Assembly (NCBI RefSeq): GCF_017353185.1
Contig: NZ_JAFMYV010000011.1
Span: forward strand, 124,001 to 188,000
Direction of reading: 5' to 3'
From: Fibrella rubiginis
GTDB taxonomy: Bacteria > Bacteroidota > Bacteroidia > Cytophagales > Spirosomataceae
DNA length: 64,000 nucleotides
Of the stretch, positions 37,001 through 44,125 are shown one piece after another (the first letter of the stretch is position 1; each line of letters opens with the position of its first letter). Under the pieces are notes generated by a model that was not told the origin of the DNA, did no database searches, and worked only from the letters and a program-made list of their open reading frames with translations. Position numbers and translations under genes: made by a program.

Positions 37001-37282
37001 ATTGCCGTCGCCGTCGGTGGTAGTGCCCTGAGTAGAGCCTTTCACGATCACGCTCACACCGGGCAGTCCGCTACCTTTTTCATCGGTTACTCTCCCCGTA
37101 ACGGGTACGTCGGCGGGGGGCGTAGCCTGTCGGGGGGTGTTTAGTTTTGGGGTCACCAGCGCGAGTGGCCGATCAGGAAGGGGTAAATTTCGGGTTGCTA
37201 AATTCGGATCAGAATGCTGCGTGAAATTTGTAAAGCAACTGGCTACTAAACAGAGTAATACGAACTGGCAGAGCTTTTCCAT
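34091..37282 (-). CDS. SusC/RagA family TonB-linked outer membrane protein
   Basis: A 1063-residue TonB-dependent transporter. After the leader comes a carboxypeptidase-regulatory-like domain (VTGRVTDEKGSGLPGVSVIV, residues about 60-140), then the plug (SLNEIVVVGYGSQLKKEVTGAV, DPLYVIDGFPI, ILKDAASTSLYGSRAANGVV) and a 22-strand barrel to the C-terminal aromatic strand ending LGVNLNF. It imports a glycan or glycoside with SusD using TonB energy. ATG at 37280-37282 (MEKLCQFVLLCLVASCF) was chosen; codons further up give no leader. Substrate unknown. Confidence 0.93.
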   Translation of the reverse strand: MEKLCQFVLLCLVASCFTNFTQHSDPNLATRNLPLPDRPLALVTPKLNTPRQATPPADVPVTGRVTDEKGSGLPGVSVIVKGSTQGTTTDGDGNFRITAPNANATLVFSFVGYRRQEVVVGTQTTLAITLEPDDQSLNEIVVVGYGSQLKKEVTGAVQTVSAQEIKDVPVSQIGQKLQGRLAGVQINQTTGKPGQGISIRIRGQVSVSAGSDPLYVIDGFPITGNIAQLNPDEIDDLSILKDAASTSLYGSRAANGVVLITTKKGKTGQTNISLSAYAGLQQVPQRGLVKMLNAVEFAQFKKEYYQDKGDPVPAEFQNPAQYEGKNNDWYGALLRTAPIQSYNLSISSNKERSNTSLVAGVFNQDGVVLNNTYKRYSLRMNSNYMISDKINIGFNVAPSYVFDNTPRTDGDRGTGILFNALHTWPVMPIYDVNGELTKFNQFPGSTGNIFAYPNWVRAANELINETKNTNLLSNAYIQYKPISGLTLRSTINVEYLNSKFFFFNPSTATNFINVPIPTTAVSIRQSTENVSWLNENLATYTRSVGDHNFELLAGFTNQSFRQEFSRIQADTYADDRLPTIQGALNINRGGTFNGINQWALTSLLSRLTYNYKGKYLFTAAIRRDGSSRFGSDNRYGTFPSASVGWVVSDEKFLDRFRSISFAKIRASYGVIGNNNIGNYTQYALVNNTVNAVFGNNVATGAAVTTLPNSNLGWETTKQFDVGLDLGLFNDRVQFIYDFYTKRTTNLLYNVQIPQEAGFTNFSDNIGEIKFWGHEFSLTTRNTVGRLKWTTNANISFNRNLVVALAPGIDRVYGSFHITQVGQPFGQFYGLVKLGYYQSAEDLKNSPIIPGRSAVGTIKLKDVNGDGVITNGGDNDDRTIIGNPFPKFTYGITNTLTYGNFDFSVTGSGSYGNQLWVRHLYSTANLDGVFNMVAGVKDRFRVGPDGKVITPGAGQFGVTNGGGNFTGIERDWNSTQFLADASYFTIKNVTLGYTFGALNRLFKSARVYTSIQQLYVFTKYWGGPNPETSAQGDGNGDGGNLSQGVDLSNYPVPRTYTLGVNLNF

Positions 37283-37449
37283 GGCGTTGCTGTTCTGGTT
37301 TTGGGTTGAGTAAACATGATAGGAGTCCCTATCACCAGCCCTCAAATATTATCCGCCACTACTCTATCACTTTCCCATACTTACCCAAATTTTTGTAGTA
37401 ATTAAATTATTGATGTAACTATTTGAATACGTAATAACCAGCTTTTTTT

Positions 37450-38124
37450 CTATAGCCGTTGCCGGAGGGCCATACTGATAAGCTCTGCTGTGTTGTTCAC
37501 GCCCACTTTCCGAATCAGGCTGGCACGTTGGTTAGCCACAGTGTTGGGGCTGCTGCCAAAGCGTTCGGCAATGTCACGGCTGCTGAGGCCGTCAATGAGG
37601 CAGGTCAGAATCTGCGTTTCGCGGCTCGTAAGTTTTCCCCAAACGGATTGGGCTGGTGCCTCCTCAACAACCGCCTCTACAGAAACGGGACGCATGGGTT
37701 TTGCATCCATCAAATGCCTGATAATCACCGACGAAGCCGACGGTGGATAATATAAATCACCCAGGGCTACGGTGCGCAGTGCCTTCAGGATTTCGTCGTG
37801 GTCGCTGTCTTTAAGCAGGTAGCCCGACGCGCCGTTTTTCACCGAATTGAGAATATAGGCGGGGTTGTTGTGCATACTGAACATCAGAATCCGCACCGAT
37901 GGATATGCTGCCGCTACCTGCCTGGCTACGTCGAGCCCCGACATCTTCGGCATGGTCACGTCGAGCAACAGCACATCGGGCAGCATAGACGAGGTCATGG
38001 TCATGGCCTGATCGCCATCGGTGGCCTCGCCCACGAGTTCCAGGTCGTCGGCATCTTCCAGCAGGGTCGACACGCCTTTGCGCACCACCGCATGATCGTC
38101 AGCAACAAGTATTCGAATTGGCAT
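37450..38124 (-). CDS. NarL/FixJ-type response regulator (receiver + LuxR helix-turn-helix)
   Basis: A 224-residue two-component regulator. The receiver starts MPIRILVADDHAVVRKG, with the phospho-acceptor in LPDVLLLDVTMPKMSG and the lysine in LLKDSDHDE. The LuxR-type DNA-binding domain is KLTSRETQILTCLIDGLSSRDIAERFG near residues 155-185. ATG at 38122-38124 is fixed by MPIRILVADD; the open frame upstream runs into a nirD remnant. No kinase gene is adjacent. It lies just upstream of the susC-like gene on the same strand, so it may control the sugar locus, but this is only inferred from position. Confidence 0.88.
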   Translation of the reverse strand: MPIRILVADDHAVVRKGVSTLLEDADDLELVGEATDGDQAMTMTSSMLPDVLLLDVTMPKMSGLDVARQVAAAYPSVRILMFSMHNNPAYILNSVKNGASGYLLKDSDHDEILKALRTVALGDLYYPPSASSVIIRHLMDAKPMRPVSVEAVVEEAPAQSVWGKLTSRETQILTCLIDGLSSRDIAERFGSSPNTVANQRASLIRKVGVNNTAELISMALRQRL

Positions 38125-38179
38125 AGCGTTGACAAGTAAGTTTAACGTCTGTTGTTTTATGCCTGAAGTGGCTCCAGGG

Positions 38180-38377
38180 TCATGGCAAGCCAATATACAC
38201 CAGCCCGTTTTCGATCCTTACCGCGAAGGTATATATCTGGTAATCATCTCCACTGAGGCAGGCACCGGTTTTAAGCGAAAACGTTTTTTTGTGAAACGGA
38301 CAGGCCACTTTCGGCTCGTGGCCGTGGCTGCCGGTCACGCCCAGCGACAAGATCAGCTGCTGCCCCCTGCAATCTGA
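38180..38377 (-). pseudogene. nirD: C-terminal relic of nirD (nitrite reductase small subunit, Rieske type)
   Basis: About 57-65 codons reading LILSLGVTGSHGHEPKVACP, then FHKKTFSLKTG, CLSGDDYQIYTFAVRIENG and a final LVYIGLP before the TGA at 38180-38182. The Cys-Pro-x-His pair and the KTFSLKTGxCLSGDD text match the second half of NirD. There is no start and the whole N-terminal half, with the first Cys-x-His ligand pair, is absent; upstream the frame hits a stop at about 38378. The break coincides with the end of the toxin array, so the array has probably removed or displaced the rest. Confidence 0.72.
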
Positions 38378-38383
38378 TCAAGA

Positions 38384-39168
38384 TTATGCAACGCATTCTG
38401 TAAGTCGAGTCACCTTTGGGCCTCCTCTTTCGCATCTTCTTTTCCCTCCCCTTCTTGAGTCTGCTTGCTTATCCCCGAGTGCTTTCTCACGAGCTTGTTT
38501 TTGAGCAAGAGTTCCTTTCGGAGCCCTGCTTTCTTCAAGATTTCGCTTAAAGGGCGGATCAACTACATGTTCAGGTATACGTTCGGCCAATGGTTCTGCC
38601 TTTTGTTTAGTAGCAGACAAGACATTCTCTACTCGGTTCAGTTTGATCTTCTTAAGTTGACTGGCCTTGCTGACGTATTTATATCCTTTCGAGCCAATTT
38701 GCCGCCAGTAGCCGCCATGCCAACTACGGGGATCATAGCAACTGCGCTCAGGGCTGCATCAGTTTTGTTGCCTTCAGCTAGATAGAATAATGCATTAGCG
38801 CCATCAACCAGTTCACCACCGACAGGTACCGATCCGGCCACATCCAATACGGTATGCGCCATAGCACTCAACAAACCCGGCTCCTTTTCGGCTGGCGGTG
38901 GGGGCCGCTGCCAGACGCTGAGAAGTGCACCCCCATGTTGACAGCATGTGCCTTGAAGAAGGAGACGGTCTTGAGCTTGGCTTGGGTGTCTTCCCGATAC
39001 AGATGCACAAAGCCGTCGTGTTGGCGGGTGGACGAGAGTATCCACTGGGTAAGGACTGTATCGGTCTGGGGCGGAGCATGCAACTCGCAGGTGATGGTGC
39101 CCCCCTGTGTGAGCGAGGCGGGGCGACCCCAACTGATCGGTTTGCTGGTGGATGTGGAGGTCGTGATA
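38384..39168 (-). pseudogene. Wrecked TssD-toxin module (third copy of the array)
   Basis: Pieces of a TssD (Hcp)-linked effector in three frames. From 39168 downwards: a TssD segment starting YHDLHIHQQTDQLG, a one-base insertion near 39130, then GGTITCELHAPPQTDTVLTQ and GFVHLYREDTQAKLK in a second frame; after GVHFSASG the frame shifts again and 20-30 residues are missing; a pre-toxin stretch with HTVLDVAGSVPVGGELVDGA and AMIPVVGMAATGGKL follows; a one-base loss near 38694 leads to SKGYKYVSKASQLKKI and a basic tail unlike the other two toxins, ending at 38384. The first codons of TssD are missing: the fragment begins at the stop codon of the preceding immunity gene. Confidence 0.8.
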
Positions 39169-39432
39169 CTATCCTACGTAGCCACTTTGTGTTATTATAT
39201 ATAAAATTTCACCTCTAGAGTCGCTGATGTACATAAAATGGTCATGCTGGTCGAAGGAACTTGGTGGGGTGACATACGATACAATCCATACAGAATCGAT
39301 TTGACCATCTCTGAGCGATTTGTTTTCTACGTATCTGGCTTGAAACCCTTCCAACGGATCGAACCCCATTTTATGGGTTTGAAGAGCCTGTGCTGCCATT
39401 TTGATGACCTCCTGTTCTGTTAATTGTGGCAT
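39169..39432 (-). CDS. Putative immunity protein, paralogue 2
   Basis: An 87-residue protein directly behind the orphan toxin module (2-base gap). It is clearly related to the 89-residue product at 40297: both start MPQ, share the centre (WIVSYVTPPSSFDQHDHF against WIVSYLTPVNPVFDQDLHF) and end with ILYIIT or FLYIIT followed by a Tyr. Each lies immediately downstream of a matching toxin, which is the standard arrangement of toxin and immunity genes. No known family was recognised, and no signal peptide is present, so it is probably cytosolic. Confidence 0.72.
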   Translation of the reverse strand: MPQLTEQEVIKMAAQALQTHKMGFDPLEGFQARYVENKSLRDGQIDSVWIVSYVTPPSSFDQHDHFMYISDSRGEILYIITQSGYVG

Positions 39433-39434
39433 GG

Positions 39435-40115
39435 CTATAGTTTAGCAACTTGTTCGAGACCTAGTTTGCTGCGAATATCATTTATGTAATCCGTGGCATG
39501 TTCAAGCTCACGTTTTGTTAATTTGTCTTTCTGCTTCATTAATTGTTCAAAGACATGAGTTTCCTTCTCTAACCTACTCAATTTTCCATAAGCATCTTTG
39601 CCAAGCTCGGCACAATGTTTAGCATGAGTAAGTTCATAAGTGACTTCGTATACCGTAGCTCCTTTACGCACAAATAATCTGTTTATGTGCGCCTGAAAGC
39701 CAGCCTGAGCACTAGCTGCATCCATCATTCGCAGCATTGCCTTGTCTTTCACTACCTCTAACTCTGCACCTAACGCTTTAGCCTGTTTTTTAAACGCCAG
39801 AAGCTGACGACGGCTTAAGCGTGGGCTACCCAAAAAACCAGTACTACCCCGTTGCAATTTACCTGCCCATTTATGGCCTACTTCCATCAAGTCCAACTTC
39901 CCAAACTTTTTGAGTTGTTGCACTCGCTTGAAAGAAAGCACCTTCAAGGCCCGCTTACCTAACTTGGCCGCTCCCACTACGTTGCCCGCCAAGGGAATCA
40001 TAGAGGCCGCGCTCATGGCCGCACTGGCATAGTCGCCCTCGGCAGCGTACATCAGGGCGTTGGCTCCGTCGGCCAGTTTACCCACCACGGGAATCATGCC
40101 TACCACGTCGAGCAT
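39435..40115 (-). CDS. Orphan toxin module: pre-toxin segment plus degenerate zincin toxin domain
   Basis: A 226-residue product almost the same as residues 160-383 of the intact effector at 40574, but lacking TssD. Homology continues upstream to about 40255 (NNWPVESHGSGLTHTPPTPP) without a start codon and with a frame break in the TssD end, so it is a 5'-truncated copy. The pre-toxin part is MLDVVGMIPVVGKLADGANA and following; the toxin part has KGATVYEVTYELTHAKH. The first zinc histidine is replaced by Tyr160 (YELTH instead of HEMTH), so peptidase activity is doubtful. Such promoterless modules behind a full effector are typical of polymorphic toxin loci and act as recombination stock. Its own immunity gene follows 2 bases on. 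Confidence 0.75.
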   Translation of the reverse strand: MLDVVGMIPVVGKLADGANALMYAAEGDYASAAMSAASMIPLAGNVVGAAKLGKRALKVLSFKRVQQLKKFGKLDLMEVGHKWAGKLQRGSTGFLGSPRLSRRQLLAFKKQAKALGAELEVVKDKAMLRMMDAASAQAGFQAHINRLFVRKGATVYEVTYELTHAKHCAELGKDAYGKLSRLEKETHVFEQLMKQKDKLTKRELEHATDYINDIRSKLGLEQVAKL

Positions 40116-40296
40116 TGTGTGCAGGCCTTCGCTGAGAGCGCTGGGTGCCTTCGGTGGAGTAGGTGGGGTATGGGTGAGGCCGGAACCGTGGCTCTCTACC
40201 GGCCAGTTGTTGTCATGGACGATGGCCCCACGGCCACTCGCTGGGGGAGATGATTTAGCTAATAATTACCTTTTCGAAGCAAAAACAGTGTGTTTG

Positions 40297-40566
40297 CTAC
40301 ATTATATAAGTAGTCGGCGTAATTATGTAAAGAAATTGATTCGTACTGTCATCAATATGAGCAAAGTGTAAGTCTTGGTCAAACACAGGATTGACAGGTG
40401 TTAAATAGGAAACTATCCAAGTAGCTTTCTCTATATCACTATTTGGTAACTTCATCAAACCTCCAAATTTTATTTTTAAGCCTACTGAGCGATCATATTC
40501 AATAGATCGTTCGCTGAAGGCTTGCTCAGCGGTTTGGCGTATTATCTCTTCTGAATGTTGTGGCAT
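40297..40566 (-). CDS. Putative immunity protein, paralogue 1
   Basis: An 89-residue protein 7 bases behind the TssD-toxin gene. It contains KATWIVSYLTPVNPVFDQ and LHFAHIDDSTNQFLYIITPT, aligned over most of its length with the 87-residue product at 39169. Position, size and parallel divergence with the toxins suggest a cognate immunity protein that binds the peptidase domain. The family is not recognised from sequence alone. No leader or membrane segment. Confidence 0.75.
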   Translation of the reverse strand: MPQHSEEIIRQTAEQAFSERSIEYDRSVGLKIKFGGLMKLPNSDIEKATWIVSYLTPVNPVFDQDLHFAHIDDSTNQFLYIITPTTYIM

Positions 40567-40573
40567 CTTATTA

Positions 40574-41725
40574 TTACTTTATTGGTCCCAAACCAAAACT
40601 ATCTCTCACACGATCAATGTACCTAGTTGCATGTTCAATTTCTTGGGTTGTTAATTTATCTCGTTTTTTCATTAACTGTTCATAAACATGTGCCTCTTTT
40701 TCTAGCTTATTCATCTTGTTGTAAGCTTCATGGCCTACGTCAGCCCAGTGTTTAGCGTGAGTCATCTCGTGAGATACTTCATATGCCGTAGCTCCTTTAC
40801 GCACATACAATTTTCGGTTAGCAGCAGAAAAGGCAGCCTGTCCCTGTTTCATATCCATCATTCGCAGCATTGCCTTGTCTTTTACTACTTCCAGCTCAGC
40901 ACCCAACGCTTTAGCCTGCTTCTTAAATGCCTGAAGCTGACGACGGTTTAAGCGTGGGCTACCCAAGAAGCCTGTACTGCCCCGCTGCAATTTACCCGCC
41001 CATTTGTTGCCTACTTCCATCAAGTCCAACTTCCCAAACTTTTTGAGTTGTTGCACTCGTTTGAAGGAGAGTACTTTCAAGGCTCGTTTACCCAACTTGG
41101 CCACTCCCGCTGCATCACCTATTAAGGGAATAGCGGCAAAACCACTCAAGGCGGCACTAGCCAAATCACCTTCCGCAGCATAGATCGCTGCATTAATCAA
41201 ATCAGGCAATAGGCCAAGACCAGGAATTACACCGGCTGCGTCGAGCACCGTGTGCAGCCCCTCACTGAGCGCACTGGGTTCTTTGGGCAGGGTGGGTGGA
41301 GTGTGGGTGATGCCTGCCCCGTGGCTCTCCACCGGCCAGTTGTTGTCATGCACCACCGCCCCGACCGCCACCCGCTGGGGAGAGATGACCAGGCTCGTTA
41401 GCATAGGCCCTCTACCGGTGGCCGAGAAATGACCGCCCATGTTTAGGCAGTAGGCATTGAAAAAGGAAATGGTTTTGAGCTTGGCTTTGGTATCCTCCCG
41501 ATACAGATGCACAAAGCCGTCGTACTGCCGGGTGGGCGACACCATCCAGTCGGTGAGTACAGGGTCGTTCTGGCCTGGTGTGTGGAGTTCGCAGGTGAGC
41601 GTGCCGCCTTGAGTGTGCGACGATGGGCGACCTAGCTCATCGGTTTGCTGGTGTAGGTAGAGGTCGTAATAGGTCAGCGGATACCTGCTGCCTCCCACTT
41701 CCAGAAAAGCCGAAAAGGATGCCAT
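40574..41725 (-). CDS. TssD (Hcp)-fused polymorphic toxin with zincin metallopeptidase domain
   Basis: A 383-residue fusion. Residues 1-130 match the Bacteroidota T6SS tube protein TssD: LHQQTDELGRPSSHTQGG, FVHLYREDTKAKLKTISF and the closing DNNWP. A proline-rich linker (131-153) leads to a hydrophobic pre-toxin segment (154-210, VLDAAGVIPGLGLLPDLINA and AAIPLIGDAAG) and a toxin domain (215-383) with the zinc motif HEMTH (319-323) followed by AKHW, as in the Tox-MPTase group of polymorphic toxins. It should ride in the T6SS tube and enter rival cells. No tssB/C/K-type apparatus genes are in the window. An immunity gene follows, then two degraded copies of the same unit. Confidence 0.85.
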   Translation of the reverse strand: MASFSAFLEVGGSRYPLTYYDLYLHQQTDELGRPSSHTQGGTLTCELHTPGQNDPVLTDWMVSPTRQYDGFVHLYREDTKAKLKTISFFNAYCLNMGGHFSATGRGPMLTSLVISPQRVAVGAVVHDNNWPVESHGAGITHTPPTLPKEPSALSEGLHTVLDAAGVIPGLGLLPDLINAAIYAAEGDLASAALSGFAAIPLIGDAAGVAKLGKRALKVLSFKRVQQLKKFGKLDLMEVGNKWAGKLQRGSTGFLGSPRLNRRQLQAFKKQAKALGAELEVVKDKAMLRMMDMKQGQAAFSAANRKLYVRKGATAYEVSHEMTHAKHWADVGHEAYNKMNKLEKEAHVYEQLMKKRDKLTTQEIEHATRYIDRVRDSFGLGPIK

Positions 41726-41840
41726 ACGTCTTCGCTCGTTGTCGCTATTACCAAAGATAACGTAAAGCTAGCGGTAACACATGCATACCCCATCGACCAA
41801 AAAGGCTATCCGTTAGCCAACGGTCAGATGCCCGGAATGA

Positions 41841-42998
41841 CTACACCATCAGCAACCGCCAGACGGCCGAAATCAGAAGCAGCACGAGCCCGGCGGGGGT
41901 GAGCACCTTCCAGCAGAGGTACATCATCTGGTCGATGCGGATGCGGGGCAGGGTCCAGCGTACCCACATCTGCACCAGCACGGCTAAAAACGCCTTGCCA
42001 AATAGCCAGAACGCACCCGTTACGTTGCCCCAGACGGTGCCGGGTTCGCCGCTAGTCCAGTCGGCCAGGCGCACGGGGCCGATGTTGGGGAGGGGCGTAT
42101 TCCAGCTTCCCAGAAAAAGAATGGCCCCCAGAAACGACACCAGCAGCATCATGGCGTACTCCGACAAGAACAGCAGTGCCCATCGCATCCCCGAATATTC
42201 GGTCTGGAAACCCGACACGATCTCCGACTCGCCTTCGGGCAGATCAAACGGGGCGCGGTTGCTCTCAGCGAGGGTGCAGATAAAGAAAATGACGTAAACG
42301 AACAGCAGGAACGGGTTGCGCAGAATGTTCCAGGTGAAGATGCCCCCCCAGTCCGACACATCGATGCCGGTGGCTTTAAGGCCAAACAGGTAGTTAGTCT
42401 GCGACGAGTAAATACCCTGCTGAAAGCTCAGTTCCTGGAGGTTCAGCGTTTGGCCCACCAGCACGGCGCAGAGAATGGTAAGCCCCAACGGAATTTCGTA
42501 CGACACCATCTGCGCCACCGACCGGATCGCCCCAAACAGCGAGTATTTGTTGTTCGACGCCCAGCCCGCCATCAGGATGCCCACCACGTCGAAGGAGAGG
42601 ATGGCCATGAGGTAAAAAATGCCCACGGCGGCCCCGGAAGCCTGGAAATCGGGTGTGAGGGGCAGCACGGCATAGCCCGCAAAGACGGAGGCAAAGATCA
42701 CCGCCGGGGCCAGCAGAAACAGCTTACGGTCGGCGGCGCGGGGCACAATGTCTTCTTTCTGAAGCAGCTTCAGCAGGTCGGCGAAGAGTTGGAGCAGGCC
42801 CCACTTGCCCACTTCCATAGGCCCCAGCCGGTCCTGCATAAACGCTGACACTTTCCGTTCGGTATACACGCCCACTACCACAAAACCAGTGGCAAGAAGC
42901 AGGCAGATGGGCAGGGCGATGAGCAAGGGGGAGTGCGTTAGTAAAGAGGCAAAGGTAGGGGTTTGGCGGGGTTGGCTGCACGTTTGCCGAAGACGCAT
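41841..42998 (-). CDS. nuoH: NADH-quinone oxidoreductase subunit H
   Basis: A 385-residue complex I membrane subunit with eight or nine hydrophobic segments. Signature stretches are ERKVSAFMQDRLGPMEVGKW near residue 40-60, KLLQKEDIVPRAADR, AESNRAPFDLPEGESEIVSG and EYSGMRWALLF. These line the quinone cavity. Somewhat longer than E. coli NuoH (325). Oddly, no other nuo gene is near; it is flanked by the toxin array and a YhcG nuclease gene. The ATG at 42996-42998 lies only 55 bases from the divergent yhcG start. It appears intact. Confidence 0.92.
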   Translation of the reverse strand: MRLRQTCSQPRQTPTFASLLTHSPLLIALPICLLLATGFVVVGVYTERKVSAFMQDRLGPMEVGKWGLLQLFADLLKLLQKEDIVPRAADRKLFLLAPAVIFASVFAGYAVLPLTPDFQASGAAVGIFYLMAILSFDVVGILMAGWASNNKYSLFGAIRSVAQMVSYEIPLGLTILCAVLVGQTLNLQELSFQQGIYSSQTNYLFGLKATGIDVSDWGGIFTWNILRNPFLLFVYVIFFICTLAESNRAPFDLPEGESEIVSGFQTEYSGMRWALLFLSEYAMMLLVSFLGAILFLGSWNTPLPNIGPVRLADWTSGEPGTVWGNVTGAFWLFGKAFLAVLVQMWVRWTLPRIRIDQMMYLCWKVLTPAGLVLLLISAVWRLLMV

Positions 42999-43053
42999 CC
43001 ATATGTATATTGCTACACTATTTTGCAATAAAAGATACTTAAACCCACCGACT

Positions 43054-43371
43054 ATGCCGATTAACAATACTACTGAACCCCATTCCGATGACCAGTACAG
43101 CCTGCTCCTGACGGACATCATCAGCCAGATCAAGCAAAGCCGTTACCGGGCAGCCAGACTAGCCAATCGTGAAATGTTACTGCTTTATTTTTCCGTTGGC
43201 AGAGGGTTATCTAAAAAAGTAGCTGCTCAAGAATGGGGAATGAAAGTGCTTGAGCAATTGGCTGCTGATATACAAAAGCATTTACCCGGACTTAGGGGTT
43301 TTTCGCTTCGTAATCTAAAAAATATGCGTCAGTTCGCAGAGGCTTACAGCGCTCTCAAATTGGGCAGTTGA
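43054..43371 (+). pseudogene. YhcG/DUF1016 nuclease, N-terminal part (frame-broken gene)
   Basis: A 105-residue piece matching the DUF1016 N-terminal domain: SDDQYSLLLTDIISQIKQSR, REMLLLYFSVGRGLSKKV and LRGFSLRNLKNMRQFAEAYS. It ends at TGA 43369-43371, inside a hairpin. The C-terminal domain continues in another frame from 43368. YhcG-like proteins are normally one chain of about 350 residues, so this is most likely one broken gene. The family belongs to the PD-(D/E)XK nucleases and has been linked to defence and recombination loci. The gene is divergent from nuoH. Confidence 0.78.
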
Positions 43372-43386
43372 TAACTGCCCAATTTG
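43356..43386. repeat. Inverted repeat at the yhcG frame break
   Basis: A perfect 14-bp stem (43356-43369 and 43373-43386, CAAATTGGGCAGTT and complement) with the loop GAT. The stop codon TGA (43369-43371) that ends the first frame is at its tip. Confidence 0.9.
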
Positions 43387-44114
43387 GCGATACTAATTTT
43401 GCTGCCTTTTCGGGGATCAGTTTCACCCACCATATCTTACTCTTAAATCGCTGTTCGGGTTGGGATGAACGCTGGTACTATATCCAGCAAGCGTTTAACA
43501 GCCAGTGGACTGTCGAGATGCTCGACTGGCAGATTCGGGCCAAAGCTTATCAGAAACGGGATCAAACGCTGCCTAATAACTTTGCCAACACGTTACCCGA
43601 TACGATCCGCGATACGGCACTGCAAGCCTTCAAAGACGAATACCTGCTTGACTTTATCAATGCCGAAACTGACGACGAGCGCGTGGTAGAAAAGGGTATT
43701 GTGCAGAATGTGAAAGATTTCATCCTGAAGGCAGGTAAAGGATTTGCCTTCATCGGCAACCAGCACCGGCTGCTAGTGGATGACCAAGAGTTCTTTGTAG
43801 ACCTGCTATTCTATAATCGGCAACTCCGCTGCCTGGTTGCCATTGAGTTGAAAAAAGGCAGTTTCAAGCCCGCTTATGCCGGTCAGCTCAACTTCTATCT
43901 CAACGTGCTGAACGACCAGGAACGGATGCCTGACGAAAACTCCGCTGTGGGCATTGTGCTTTGCAAAGAGAAGAGCGATAAAGTGGTTGAGTATGCCTTT
44001 CAGGCCATGCAAAACCCAATGGGCGTTGCCACGTATCAACTCAGCCCTGACCTGCCCGACCACCTCAAAAATGTATTGCCTGACCCTGAGACGCTTAAAA
44101 AACTGCTGGGTTGA
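43368..44114 (+). pseudogene. YhcG/DUF1016 nuclease, C-terminal catalytic part (frame-broken gene)
   Basis: A 248-residue stretch holding the YhcG C-terminal PD-(D/E)XK domain: WDERWYYIQQAFNSQWTVEM, KGFAFIGNQHRLLVDDQEFF and the catalytic run FVDLLFYNRQLRCLVAIELK (Asp and Glu-x-Lys). Only a TTG overlapping the preceding stop could start it, so independent translation is weak. The catalytic residues are all kept, so the break is probably young, or a frameshift still yields some full-length protein. Confidence 0.78.
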
Positions 44115-44125
44115 CTAACCCTTGC

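Noticed and set aside
38129..38377. Plus-strand 82-codon frame
   Set aside because: It is the antisense of the nirD relic, which matches a known protein on the minus strand.
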